From contig NZ_CP073721.1 in the NCBI RefSeq assembly GCF_025264685.1, positions 5,075,001 to 5,139,000 of the forward strand: 64,000 nt of DNA, read 5' to 3'. Each line of letters starts with the position of its first letter. Within the stretch, counting starts at the first letter, position 1. The notes below the pieces were generated by a model, which searched no databases, was not told the origin of the DNA, and was given only the letters and a program-made list of their open reading frames with translations. Shown here one piece after another: positions 35,936 to 44,611 of the stretch. This stretch comes from Dactylosporangium roseum. GTDB lineage: Bacteria; Actinomycetota; Actinomycetes; Mycobacteriales; Micromonosporaceae. The translations under genes and the position numbers were made by a program.

Positions 35936-37188
35936 GTGCGACCACATGTGGAACTCATCCACGAGGACGACTACATCTGGCACGTCGCCGAACTGGTCGG
36001 CGGCGAGGGCCGCGCCAGCGAACGCCGGCTCTCCGTGGACGAGGAGGACGGCTCGTCATCGCTGCGCGTCGACTTCCACACCGACTGGGGACGCTCTCCC
36101 GGCATTCACCACGCCAACACCGAGTACCCGTGCTCAAGGGCTCGATGACCTACGGCGGCAAGAAGTTCGGTCCCGGTGCGTACGTCTACGCGCCGAAGGG
36201 CGTTCCGACCGACGCCATCACCTTCGCCGAGGGCACCCAGATCCTGCACTACCGTGAGTACGGCGACGCCGGCTTCGACCAGGTGGCGTCGACCCAGGCA
36301 CCGCGCTGGAGCGACGCCCGCGAGGACGTCATCGTCCTGGACACCGCGGCGATGCAGTGGGACGCGGTGCCCAACGCCGGGCCCATGCCCGGCCTGTTCA
36401 TCAAGTACCTGCACGTGGACCCGGTGACCGGCTTCTACACCAGGCTGGTCCACGCGCAGGAGGGCTGGAACGACCACCGCGTCGCCCACCACCCCTGCTA
36501 CGAGGAGGCCTACACCACCCAGGGCCGGATGAGCTACAACTTCGGTGACCTGGACCTCGGCACCTACTTCTTCCGCCCGGCCCGCATCAAGCACGGCCAC
36601 TTCGTCGCGGACAAGGGCGGCACCACGTGGCTGCTGCGCTCGGACGGCGAACTGCACAACTGGTACTCCGAGAACGAACGGGTCCGCTGGGGCGCCGACG
36701 CGGTCAACTACGGCCCGGGTGGCAGCCGCATGCGCTGGTCGCAGTCCACGCACGACCTCGCCAGCGGCCCGTCCTGGCGCACCGAGGCCGACCTGGAGGC
36801 CCTGCAGGCGTCGGTCCGGCACGCGCACAGCCTCGGCGACACCGCGGCGGCCTACGTGCCGCACGCGAAGCGAGTCGACCCGAGCATCATCGCCATCGCC
36901 AAGGCCCTGGACGCGGCCAACCTCCAGGGCGGTCACGGCCAGGAGCACGAGCACTCCCACGACCACGACCACGACCACGACCACGGTCACAACCACGACC
37001 ACCTTCACCTCGACTGGGGCGCCGACGCGGCATCCGTCGAGCACCCGCACGAGCGGACCGACGAAGCCGGCTACAACTGGGGTGCCGGCCGTGCCTACCG
37101 TCCGGGCGACCCGATCCCGGCACCCATCGTGTCGTCGCTGCCCGTCCGCTCCCGCTCCCGCGGGCGCTGGGACGGCGACGGTATGTGA
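35936..37188 (+). pseudogene. Bicupin protein with His-rich tail, frameshifted near codon 65
   Basis: GTG 35936 (AAGGGA upstream) opens MRPHVELIHEDDYIWHVAEL. The frame runs through WGRSPGIHHANTEY and then is lost at a CCC run (36127-36129), stopping at 36148. The other frame picks up exactly there as VLKGSMTYGGKKFGPGAYVY and continues to 37188. One missing base gives a single protein of about 417 residues. It has two ChrR-like/DUF4437-like cupin domains (the second with HPCYEEAYTTQGRMSYNF) and a His/Asp repeat near residues 340-360 (HEHSHDHDHDHDHGHNHDH). It may be a true mutation or a sequencing error. It is the first gene before the cyclase and PrpD genes and follows operator site 4. Confidence 0.75.
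36958..36984 (+). repeat. CACGAC simple repeat encoding His-Asp
   Basis: More than four tandem copies of the hexamer CACGAC inside the cupin gene encode the His-Asp repeat of its tail. It suits transition-metal binding and is prone to length change. Confidence 0.8.
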
Positions 37189-37398
37189 CCCGGTTCGAGC
37201 TCGTCCGCTGAGAGGGAGGACCGGACGGCGAGGCCGATGAGCGGTGCGTCATGCGACATGGCCCGCCGGACGCATCACAGAGCGCCGCACTCGCGGCCGT
37301 CGACCGCCGCGTCGACGGCCGCGAGGTGTCTTCCCGCCGGCGGATCATCTCCGGCCGTGATCCGACGCCGCCGGCGACACGCTGCTCGGCCGGGCCAC

Positions 37399-37421
37399 CC
37401 GCAACGGACCGTCCGTTGCGG
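37399..37421. promoter_or_regulatory. 23-bp perfect palindrome before the cyclase gene
   Basis: CCGCAACGGAC and GTCCGTTGCGG are perfect inverted arms around a single C, ending 24 nt before GTG 37445. The one-base centre cannot form a hairpin loop easily without opening pairs, so an operator for a dimeric regulator is more likely than a terminator. The rest of the 256-nt gap shows nothing else. Confidence 0.5.
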
Positions 37422-37444
37422 ACGAGAGAATTTGAGGAAACCAC

Positions 37445-38275
37445 GTGACGACCGAGTCTGCCCTTTCCCGGAATGGAATGTGGGAACGGCTGGCCCGAGG
37501 GCGGGTCATCGACCTCGCCCAGCCGATGCGCCAGGGCATGCCGCAGTCGGCGAACCATCCGCCGTTCCGGATGATCATCGAGCGCCGCCACGGCGACACG
37601 GTCCGGTCGGACGGCGGCTCGGCGGCGAACGAGTTGATCGTCACGGGTGGGCACGTCGGGACACACGTGGACGCGCTGGGCCACGTGTCCCAGGACGGCA
37701 GGGTTCACGGCGGCATCGCGGCCGAGACGATCCAGTCGAACCGGGGCCTGGCCCAGCTCGGCATCGACGCCTTCGAGCCGTTCGTTGGGCGTGGCGTGCT
37801 GCTCGACGTCACCCGCGTGCACGGGCTCCCCGTGCTCCCCCCGGGCTACGAGATCACCCCGGAGGATCTCGAGGCGGCCGCCGCACTGGCCGAGGTGGAG
37901 CTGCGCCCCACGAACGCGGTGCTCATCGGCACCGGATGGTCGAGGCTGTGGTCCGAACACGACAGGTTCATCGGCCGGGACAGCGGGGTGCCCGGACCCG
38001 GTGTCGCCGCCGCGCGCTGGCTGGTCGGCCAGGGCGTGCGGGTGGTGGGTGGTGAGACCATCGCGTTCGAGCGGCTGGCGCCGGGTGCCGGGCACTCCGT
38101 GCTGCCGGTGCATCGCGTGCTCCTGGTGGAGAGCGGCGTGAACATCATCGAGACGATGCGCCTGCACGAACTTCTGGACACTCACGTCGCGGAGTTCCTC
38201 TTCGTGCTCGCGCCGCTGTCCATCGTCGGCGCCACCGGGTCACCGGTCCGGCCGCTGGCGGTCGTCGATGAGTGA
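37445..38275 (+). CDS. Cyclase-family (kynurenine formamidase-like) metal hydrolase
   Basis: A 276-residue protein of the cyclase family (PF04199). The metal-binding motif is VTGGHVGTHVDALGHVS (HxGTHxDxxxH). IDLAQPMRQGMP at the N-terminus and GVPGPGVAAARWLVGQGVRV are also typical. Family members are Mn- or Zn-dependent amidases (kynurenine formamidase, isatin or imide-like ring hydrolases) or dehydratases. The start GTG 37445 follows GAGGAAAC. It overlaps the PrpD gene by 8 nt. In this cluster it probably opens an amide, imide or lactone bond; the substrate is unknown. Confidence 0.88.
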   Translation: MTTESALSRNGMWERLARGRVIDLAQPMRQGMPQSANHPPFRMIIERRHGDTVRSDGGSAANELIVTGGHVGTHVDALGHVSQDGRVHGGIAAETIQSNRGLAQLGIDAFEPFVGRGVLLDVTRVHGLPVLPPGYEITPEDLEAAAALAEVELRPTNAVLIGTGWSRLWSEHDRFIGRDSGVPGPGVAAARWLVGQGVRVVGGETIAFERLAPGAGHSVLPVHRVLLVESGVNIIETMRLHELLDTHVAEFLFVLAPLSIVGATGSPVRPLAVVDE

Positions 38276-39686
38276 CGTGACGCAGGTCCAGCAGCTCGCC
38301 GCCTTCGCCGCGGGCTGCCGCGACGACCTTCCGGCGCACGTCGCCGAGGACGTCACCAATCGCATCCTCGACACGGTGGGGAACATGCTGGCCGGGCGGG
38401 CCGAGGCCACCGACCGCACCGACTCCGGCCTGGCCGTGTCGCGCGCCGTGCAGGAGTGGGGCGGCCGGCCGCAGGCGTCCGTGATCGGCGCCGCGCAGCG
38501 GCTGCCCGCGGTGTCCGCCGCGCTGGTCAACGGGGCCTTCGCGCACGCGTTGGACTTCGACGTCACGCATCTGCCCTCGGTGCTGCATCCCAGCGCCTCG
38601 GTCGTGCCGGCGGCGCTGGCCGCCGCGGAGTCGGTGCGTGCCCGGGGAACCGACGTGGTCGCCGCCGTGGCGGCGGGCATCGAGATCTGCAACCGGCTGG
38701 GGATGGCCTCGTACCTCCCGAGCCTGCGCAATTCGCTCTTCTTCGAGAAGGGCTTCCACGCCACGTCGATCTGCGGCACGATCGGCGCCGCGGTCGCGGC
38801 CGGCATGCTCTACGGCCTGGACGCCGACGGTCTCGCCTCGGCGATCGGCGTGGCGGCGAGCATGGGCGCGGGCATCCTGGAGGCCAACCGGACCGGCGAC
38901 ACGGTCAAGAAGATCCACTGCGGCTGGGCCGCCCACGGTGGCATCGCCGCCGCGGCGATGGCCCGGGAGGGCGTCACCGGCCCACCGACCGTGCTGGAGG
39001 GACGGTTCGGCTTCTTCGCCGCCTACCTGGACGGGCAGTACGACAGCCGCGCGATGCTCGACGATCTCGGCACCCGGTGGGAGCTGCTGCGCACCGTCTA
39101 CAAGCCGTACCCGTCCAACCACTTCACGCACCCGGGCATCGACTGCGCCCTGGCGCTGCGGGCCGGCGGCCTGGACCCGGCGGACATCGCCGACATCGAG
39201 CTCGGAGTCGCCGGACCGACGCTTCGCACCATCGGCGAGCCCAGAGCGGCGAAAGTCCGCCCGGCATCGGCGTACCACGCGAAGTTCTCCGGCCCGTTCA
39301 CCGTCGCCACCGCGCTGCTGGGCGGCGGCGGCCTCGGGGTCTACCTCGACGACTTCGTTCCCGGCGCGGAGGCGGACCCTGCCCGGCTCGCCCTGGCGGA
39401 CCGGGTGACCTGCGTCGACGACCCGCGGGCCAGTGAGATCTTCCCGAACGCGTTCGCCGCGGTGCTGACGGTACGGACCCGCGGCGGCGCCGTCCTCAGC
39501 CACCGGGTCGACTCCTCCAGGGGCGGTCCCGAGCACCCGTTGACGCTCGCCGACCACCGCCTGAAGTTCCGGCTCAACGCCGGCCGGGCACTTCCCGAGG
39601 AGCGGGTCGCGCAACTCGAGGAGGCGGCGACGGCGTTGGCCGGCGGCGAACCGGTCGACCGCCTGCTCGCGCTGACCCTTCCCTGA
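38268..39686 (+). CDS. MmgE/PrpD family protein (copy 1)
   Basis: A 472-residue protein. Family signatures: VNGAFAHALDFDVTHLPSVL, HPSASVVPAALAAAESVRAR, GFHATSICGTIGAAVAAGML and YKPYPSNHFTHPGIDCALAL. The family includes 2-methylcitrate dehydratase, cis-aconitate decarboxylase and iminodisuccinate epimerase, so it likely acts on a di- or tricarboxylic acid or related compound. It overlaps the cyclase gene. A second member lies at 52333-53709 in the other catabolic operon. A 171-nt gap follows, containing no gene. Confidence 0.92.
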   Translation: MSDVTQVQQLAAFAAGCRDDLPAHVAEDVTNRILDTVGNMLAGRAEATDRTDSGLAVSRAVQEWGGRPQASVIGAAQRLPAVSAALVNGAFAHALDFDVTHLPSVLHPSASVVPAALAAAESVRARGTDVVAAVAAGIEICNRLGMASYLPSLRNSLFFEKGFHATSICGTIGAAVAAGMLYGLDADGLASAIGVAASMGAGILEANRTGDTVKKIHCGWAAHGGIAAAAMAREGVTGPPTVLEGRFGFFAAYLDGQYDSRAMLDDLGTRWELLRTVYKPYPSNHFTHPGIDCALALRAGGLDPADIADIELGVAGPTLRTIGEPRAAKVRPASAYHAKFSGPFTVATALLGGGGLGVYLDDFVPGAEADPARLALADRVTCVDDPRASEIFPNAFAAVLTVRTRGGAVLSHRVDSSRGGPEHPLTLADHRLKFRLNAGRALPEERVAQLEEAATALAGGEPVDRLLALTLP

Positions 39687-39857
39687 CGGACGCGAGCCGC
39701 GGCTCGCGCCATCATGACCAGCGCCGCCGGGCTGAGGCCGCGCCGGTCGTGATGGACAAGACCGCACCACAGCGGGCTCGTCGTCGCGACGAGCCCCACT
39801 GCGGTCACGCTGATCATCGCGCCGCTCCCCGTAGGTCGGTTCGCCGCGCGGCGTCGC

Positions 39858-40844
39858 CTATCGCGTGAGCAGGGTGCGGCCCACCGTCGCGCCGGCACGC
39901 GCGAAGGCGGTGGGCGCGTCCGAAAGGTCGTACACCGCACCGATGGTGGGCTCGAACCGCCCGTCCGCGAGATCGGCCAGCACGTCGGCGAGCACGGCGC
40001 GCTGCCGCTCCCCCGCGACGGTCATGAGGTTGAAGCCCATGAGGCGGTGCTCCTTGGCCATCAGCGCGCCGATGACGATCTCCGTGACCATCCCGGCCGT
40101 ATAGCCGAGCACCACGTGCCGGCAACGGAACGCACCCGCACGCATCGCCGCCGAGAGCACCGGGCCACCCACGCAGTCGATGATCACGTCCGCGCCGGCC
40201 CCGCCGGTGAGCTCGAGAACGTCGCCGGCGAGGTTCGCCAGTCCGATCGGCGTGACGGCCGGGCCCGCCTGAGGTATGGCGGAGGGCGTCCGGGCCGCGG
40301 CGATCACGCGTGCGCCGTGCGCCGCGGCGACGGTCACCGCCGCCCGACCGACCGCACCCGTACCGCCGAGCACGAGCACCGTCTCGTCCGGCGTGAGCGC
40401 CGCGGTGTCGAACAGCGCCAGCCGCGCGGCGAGCCCGCCGGCCGACCCCGCGGCAGCCCGCCGCGGGTCGAGTCCACCGGGAAGTGCCACCACCTGGTCA
40501 CGCCGGACGGTGAAGCGCTCGGCGAACGTGCCGGGCCGGGTGATACCCATGCCGGTCAGTTCGCCGAGCACGTAGACAAGGGCGCCGTCGAGGGCGCCGC
40601 CCGCCGCGGACGGGACGACCCGGGCGACGGCCGTCGTGCCCAGTCGCAGCGGGGGCGCGGCGGCGACCGGCATCCGACCGGCCGCGATCTGCCGGTCCAG
40701 CGGTGACACGTCCGCGGCGACGAGCTGTACCTCGACCTCGTCCGGGCCGGGTCTTTCGACCGCCTCTTCGACGATCTCGATCTGTGGTTCGTTCCCGGCT
40801 CGCGCCAGTACCACCGCCGGGTTCACCGGCCGGTCCGCCGGCAT
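39858..40844 (-). CDS. Zinc-type alcohol dehydrogenase/quinone oxidoreductase-like protein
   Basis: A 328-residue medium-chain reductase. The catalytic domain opens VEVQLVAADVSPLDRQIAAG, and the Rossmann loop is VLVLGGTGAVGRAAVTVAAA. There are no catalytic- or structural-zinc Cys ligands, so it belongs to the NADPH quinone oxidoreductase (zeta-crystallin) branch. The start ATG 40844 shares one base with the stop of the membrane protein gene (TGATG). It probably reduces an enone or quinone-like intermediate. Confidence 0.9.
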   Translation of the reverse strand: MPADRPVNPAVVLARAGNEPQIEIVEEAVERPGPDEVEVQLVAADVSPLDRQIAAGRMPVAAAPPLRLGTTAVARVVPSAAGGALDGALVYVLGELTGMGITRPGTFAERFTVRRDQVVALPGGLDPRRAAAGSAGGLAARLALFDTAALTPDETVLVLGGTGAVGRAAVTVAAAHGARVIAAARTPSAIPQAGPAVTPIGLANLAGDVLELTGGAGADVIIDCVGGPVLSAAMRAGAFRCRHVVLGYTAGMVTEIVIGALMAKEHRLMGFNLMTVAGERQRAVLADVLADLADGRFEPTIGAVYDLSDAPTAFARAGATVGRTLLTR

Positions 40845-41542
40845 CAGCCGCTGATCCAGGTGCTGCCTGGCTTGAAGACGCCGAGCAATGCGGCGCCGAA
40901 CACGCACGCCCAGATCACCACGACGAACGGGATGCTGCGCCGCATCGACCGGGCGAGGATCGCCTCGGCCTCCGGGTCACTGTTGCCGGAGGCGATGCGG
41001 CCGAAAGCCGGCCCGAAGGGGAGCAGCATCATCCGGATGCCCACGCCGCAGGCGACCGCGATCGCGTAGAGCCCGACCTTCACACCGAGCCAACGCGGGT
41101 CGCTGTCAGCCCCGAACGGCGCCGGGTTGACGAACGTGTAGACGGCGGCGCCCAGCATCACCACGATGACGATGCCTCGCGCGACGAGGTCGAGCCGGCG
41201 CACCAGCGCGCCCAGGGCCTTGCCGTGCAGCCAATGATCGGCGAGCAGCAGGCCGAGCCAGATCAGTGACGCCACCCACACCGCCGCCACAGGCCAACCG
41301 ACGAAGTCCTTGCCCAGGGGATGGGCGGCGATCAGCGATACGCCACTCGGCAGGAACAGCACCAGACAGATCTTGGGTGACATGTCCAGCCAGCTCATGA
41401 TTCGCAGCGCGATCGTCCGGGTCTGGGCCGAGAGATCCGGCCTCAGGACGAACCGGCTGGAATAGAAGACGCCGAGATCGGCGCCGAGCCAGTACGTGAG
41501 CAACATGAGGTGCAGCAACACCAGCGCACTGTGCAGAGTCAT
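40844..41542 (-). CDS. Integral membrane protein, CopD/DUF2269-like
   Basis: A 232-residue protein with about six helices (LVLLHLMLLTYWLGADLGVF, VAAVWVASLIWLGLLLADHW, GIVIVVMLGAAVYTFV and others). The spacing and an N-terminal His resemble CopD-like or DUF2269 membrane proteins, some of which bind haem or copper; the assignment is tentative. It is cotranscribed with the quinone oxidoreductase gene and starts 17 nt from a reverse-oriented composite operator, so it is probably controlled by the IclR proteins. An electron-transfer partner role is possible. Confidence 0.65.
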   Translation of the reverse strand: MTLHSALVLLHLMLLTYWLGADLGVFYSSRFVLRPDLSAQTRTIALRIMSWLDMSPKICLVLFLPSGVSLIAAHPLGKDFVGWPVAAVWVASLIWLGLLLADHWLHGKALGALVRRLDLVARGIVIVVMLGAAVYTFVNPAPFGADSDPRWLGVKVGLYAIAVACGVGIRMMLLPFGPAFGRIASGNSDPEAEAILARSMRRSIPFVVVIWACVFGAALLGVFKPGSTWISG

Positions 41543-41558
41543 CAGCCGTCCTTCATTC

Positions 41559-41583
41559 GTTCCTATGGATGGAACGCCGTTTC
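41559..41583 (-). promoter_or_regulatory. Composite operator (site 5)
   Basis: On the minus strand: GAAAC-GGC-GTTCC, 7 nt, GGAAC. Only one base of the palindrome arms is mismatched and the 20-nt step is exact. It ends 17 nt before the start of the leftward membrane protein gene (41542). Confidence 0.6.
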
Positions 41584-41855
41584 GGTGACCCTAGTGGGCG
41601 CGACAGCCACTGGCAACGCCCATCCCCGCCGTGCCGAGAGGAAGGACACCGACGACGACCGCGCCGGGACCACCCGACCACGGCAGCGCCGGCCGTTCCG
41701 GCGTTCCGCACCGCGCTCGGCGTTCGCACCGCCCGCACCGGCCCGCTCCCGGCCGCACCCGACGCGCGGTCGCCCGGGCCGACGGGCTCGCCGCGCCGGA
41801 ACCGTTCGTCCCACGTTGCCCCTTGGCCACCCTTGCGGCCTCGGTTAGGATCAGC

Positions 41856-41885
41856 GAAACGCTGTTTCAATCGCCGGAACACTAG
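41856..41885 (+). promoter_or_regulatory. Composite operator (site 6)
   Basis: GAAAC-GCT-GTTTC (perfect 5-3-5 palindrome, 41856-41868), 7 nt, GGAACACTAG. It ends 26 nt before the ATG of the CoA-transferase gene. With site 5 it brackets a 369-nt divergent control region that contains no gene. Confidence 0.65.
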
Positions 41886-41911
41886 GGTCAGCACAAGGAC
41901 GTGATGCACAC

Positions 41912-43099
41912 ATGATGCCGCTTGAGGGCCTGCGAGTGCTCGACGCCTCCACCATCCTCGCCGGACCGTTGTGCTGCCGGATACTCGGTGACTTCGGCGC
42001 CGAGGTCATCAAGATCGAGCATCCGCGATACGGCGACAGCATGCGCGGGCACGGCCACCAGAAGGACGGCGTGCCGGTGTGGTGGAAGGAGATCAGTCGC
42101 AACAAGCGGACGATCGGTCTCGATCTGGGCAAGCCCGAGGGGGCCGAGCTGTTCCTGCGCCTGGCGGCCACCGCCGACGTCGTGGTGGAGAACTTCCGCC
42201 CGGGCACGCTGGAGCGCTGGGGCGTCGGGCCGGAGCAACTGCACGAGGCGAATCCCGGACTGGTCATCGTCCGCATCACCGGGTTCGGCCAGACCGGACC
42301 CTACGCGCACCGGGCCGGCTTCGGCACCCTGGCCGAGGCGATGAGCGGGTTCGCCGCGATGACGGGCGACCCGGACGGCCCGCCGACGCTGCCCTCGTTC
42401 GGGCTGGCGGACAGCATCTGCGGCATCGCGGCGTCGTCGGCCACGCTGATGGCGCTGCGCCATCGCGACCAGCACGGCTCGGGGCAGGTGGTGGATCTCA
42501 GCATCCTCGAACCGATCATGGCGGCGGTGGGTCCGGCCGCGACGGTCTACGACGTGCTCGGGATCGTCGCCGAGCGCCACGGCAACCGATCGACGAACAA
42601 CGCCCCGCGCAACACCTACCGCACGAGCGACGGCTCATGGGTCGCCATCTCGACCAGCGCCCAGCGCATCGCCGAACGCGTGCTGCGGCTCGTCGGACAC
42701 CCGGAGGTGATCGACGAGCCGTGGTTCAAGTCCGGCCGGGAGCGGGCCGAGCACGTGGACCTGCTCGACGCCTACGTCGGCGACTGGGTCGGCCAGCGGA
42801 CCCGCGCCGAGGTGCTCGAGGCGTTCGAGGAGGCCGGAGCCGCGATCGCGCCGGTCTACGACGCCAAGGACATCGTCACCGACCCGCACATCCGGCAGGC
42901 GGAGATGCTGACCAAGGTGGACGACGAGGACTTCGGTCCGATGCTGATGCACAACGTGATGTGGCGGATGTCGGCCTCACCGGGTCGCATCCGCTTCACC
43001 GGGCGCCCGCTCGGCGCCGACACCGATGCCGTCTTCGGCGAGCTGGGCTGCTCGCCGCAGGAGCTAGCCACCCTCCGCGAAGCGGGAATCGTGGCGTGA
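41912..43099 (+). CDS. CaiB/BaiF family CoA-transferase (copy 1)
   Basis: A 395-residue class III CoA-transferase. It opens with LEGLRVLDASTILAGPLCCR; GAEVIKIEHPRYGDSMRG and SRNKRTIGLDLGKPEGAELF follow. The catalytic Asp is in FGLADSICG. These enzymes move CoA between acyl groups by an aspartyl-CoA anhydride. It is first in a unit with the hydantoinase-like gene (17 nt apart) and lies directly behind composite operator site 6. A paralogue at 53706 serves the other operon. The acid partner is unknown. Confidence 0.95.
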   Translation: MMPLEGLRVLDASTILAGPLCCRILGDFGAEVIKIEHPRYGDSMRGHGHQKDGVPVWWKEISRNKRTIGLDLGKPEGAELFLRLAATADVVVENFRPGTLERWGVGPEQLHEANPGLVIVRITGFGQTGPYAHRAGFGTLAEAMSGFAAMTGDPDGPPTLPSFGLADSICGIAASSATLMALRHRDQHGSGQVVDLSILEPIMAAVGPAATVYDVLGIVAERHGNRSTNNAPRNTYRTSDGSWVAISTSAQRIAERVLRLVGHPEVIDEPWFKSGRERAEHVDLLDAYVGDWVGQRTRAEVLEAFEEAGAAIAPVYDAKDIVTDPHIRQAEMLTKVDDEDFGPMLMHNVMWRMSASPGRIRFTGRPLGADTDAVFGELGCSPQELATLREAGIVA

Positions 43100-43116
43100 C
43101 CAAGGAGCCTAACCCC

Positions 43117-44610
43117 ATGCCGACCCCAGACTCAGCGCCGACCCTCGACCTGATCGTGAAGAACGTCCGCGTCGTGCGTCCCGATGACGCCACGACACCC
43201 ACGCTCGATCTCGGCATCGCCGGCGGTCGTTTCGTCCGGCTGGAGCCGGAGATCGACGCCGCCGAGGCGGCCCAGGTCGTCGACGGCCGCGGTCGGCTCG
43301 CCTTTCCCGGCGTCGTTGACGTGCATCAGCACTGGGGCATCTACAACCCTCTCGGCGAGGACGCCCGCTCGGAGAGCCGGGCCGCCGCACAGGGCGGCGT
43401 GACCAGCGGCATCACCTACCTGCGAACCGGTCAGTACTACCTCAACCGGACCGGCCCCTACGCCGAGGTCTTCCCCGAGGCGCTGCGGGCCACCGAGGGC
43501 AACGCCTTCATCGACTACGGCTTCCACCTCGCGCCCATTCTCAAGCAGCACATCGACGAGATCCCGGATCTCATCGGCGAGTTCGGTGTGCCGTCCTTCA
43601 AGATCTTCATGTTCTACGGCACGCACGGCCTGCACGGCCGGTCCGCCTCGCAGAACTCGTTCCTCATGATTCCCGAGGACGAGTCCTACGACTACGCGCA
43701 CTTCGAGTTCGTCATGCGCGCGATCCAGCGGGCCCGTGAGGACGACCGGTTCCGGGACCTGGCCGACTCGATCTCGCTGTCGCTGCACTGCGAGACGGCC
43801 GAGATCATGCGGGCCTACACCAAGATCGTGGAGGAGGAGGGGGTGCTCACGGGGCTCGAGGCGTACAGCGCATCGCGCCCGCCGCACTCCGAGGGCCTGG
43901 CCATCACGATCGCCTCGTACCTGGCGCACGAGACCGCGCTGCCGACGATCAACCTGCTGCACCTCTCCTCGGCCAAGGCGATCGAGGCGGCGATGCTGAT
44001 GGCCCAGACCTTCCCGCACGTCGACTTCCGCCGTGAGGTCACCATCGGCCATCTCCTCGCGGACATTCACACCGCGAGCGGCATCGGCGGCAAGGTGAAC
44101 CCGCCGCTTCGCCCCAGGGAGGACGTGGAGGCGCTCTGGCGTCACATGCTCGCCGGCGACTTCTCGTGGGTGACCAGTGACCACGCGTGCTGCCGGGACG
44201 AGGCGAAGTTCGGCGAGCCGCGCGACAACGTCTTCCTCGCGAAGTCGGGCTTCGGCGGTGCCGAGTACCTGCTGCCGGGGCTGATCAGCGAGGGACGCAA
44301 GCGCGGCCTGCCGGACCAGGAGGTCGCCCGGCTCACCGCGTGGAATCCGGCGCAGCGCTTCGGTCTGCGCACCAAGGGCACGATCGCGACCGGCTACGAC
44401 GCGGACTTCTGCCTCGTCGACGACACCGTGTCCTACGTGGTGCGCGCGGCGGACTCCGAGTCGGCCCAGGAATACACGCCGTTCGAGGGCTTCGAGCTCA
44501 CCGCCCGGGTCACCGACACGTTCCTGCGCGGCGAGGCCGTCCTGGCCGACGGCCAGATCGTGGGCCGGCCCAGGGGTCAGTACCTGCACCGGCCCACCGC
44601 CCGTCCGTGA
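43117..44610 (+). CDS. Dihydropyrimidinase/hydantoinase-like amidohydrolase
   Basis: A 497-residue cyclic amidohydrolase. Metal ligands: VDVHQHWG (HxH), Lys in PSFKIFMFYG (probably carbamylated), His in LSLHCETAE, His in NLLHLSSAKA and Asp in VTSDHACC. This fits the D-hydantoinase/dihydroorotase/allantoinase group, which hydrolyses cyclic amides such as hydantoins, imides or dihydropyrimidines. The start ATG 43117 follows AAGGAG; the frame is open upstream through the CoA-transferase gene in another frame and is not coding there. It converges on the CitE gene with 1 nt between them. Confidence 0.93.
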   Translation: MPTPDSAPTLDLIVKNVRVVRPDDATTPTLDLGIAGGRFVRLEPEIDAAEAAQVVDGRGRLAFPGVVDVHQHWGIYNPLGEDARSESRAAAQGGVTSGITYLRTGQYYLNRTGPYAEVFPEALRATEGNAFIDYGFHLAPILKQHIDEIPDLIGEFGVPSFKIFMFYGTHGLHGRSASQNSFLMIPEDESYDYAHFEFVMRAIQRAREDDRFRDLADSISLSLHCETAEIMRAYTKIVEEEGVLTGLEAYSASRPPHSEGLAITIASYLAHETALPTINLLHLSSAKAIEAAMLMAQTFPHVDFRREVTIGHLLADIHTASGIGGKVNPPLRPREDVEALWRHMLAGDFSWVTSDHACCRDEAKFGEPRDNVFLAKSGFGGAEYLLPGLISEGRKRGLPDQEVARLTAWNPAQRFGLRTKGTIATGYDADFCLVDDTVSYVVRAADSESAQEYTPFEGFELTARVTDTFLRGEAVLADGQIVGRPRGQYLHRPTARP

Positions 44611-44611
44611 C

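Noticed and set aside
42079..43116. N-terminal extension of the hydantoinase-like protein
   Set aside because: The frame is open through the CaiB gene, but the translation there is Arg-rich shadow sequence. ATG 43117 has an AAGGAG site and fits the family start.
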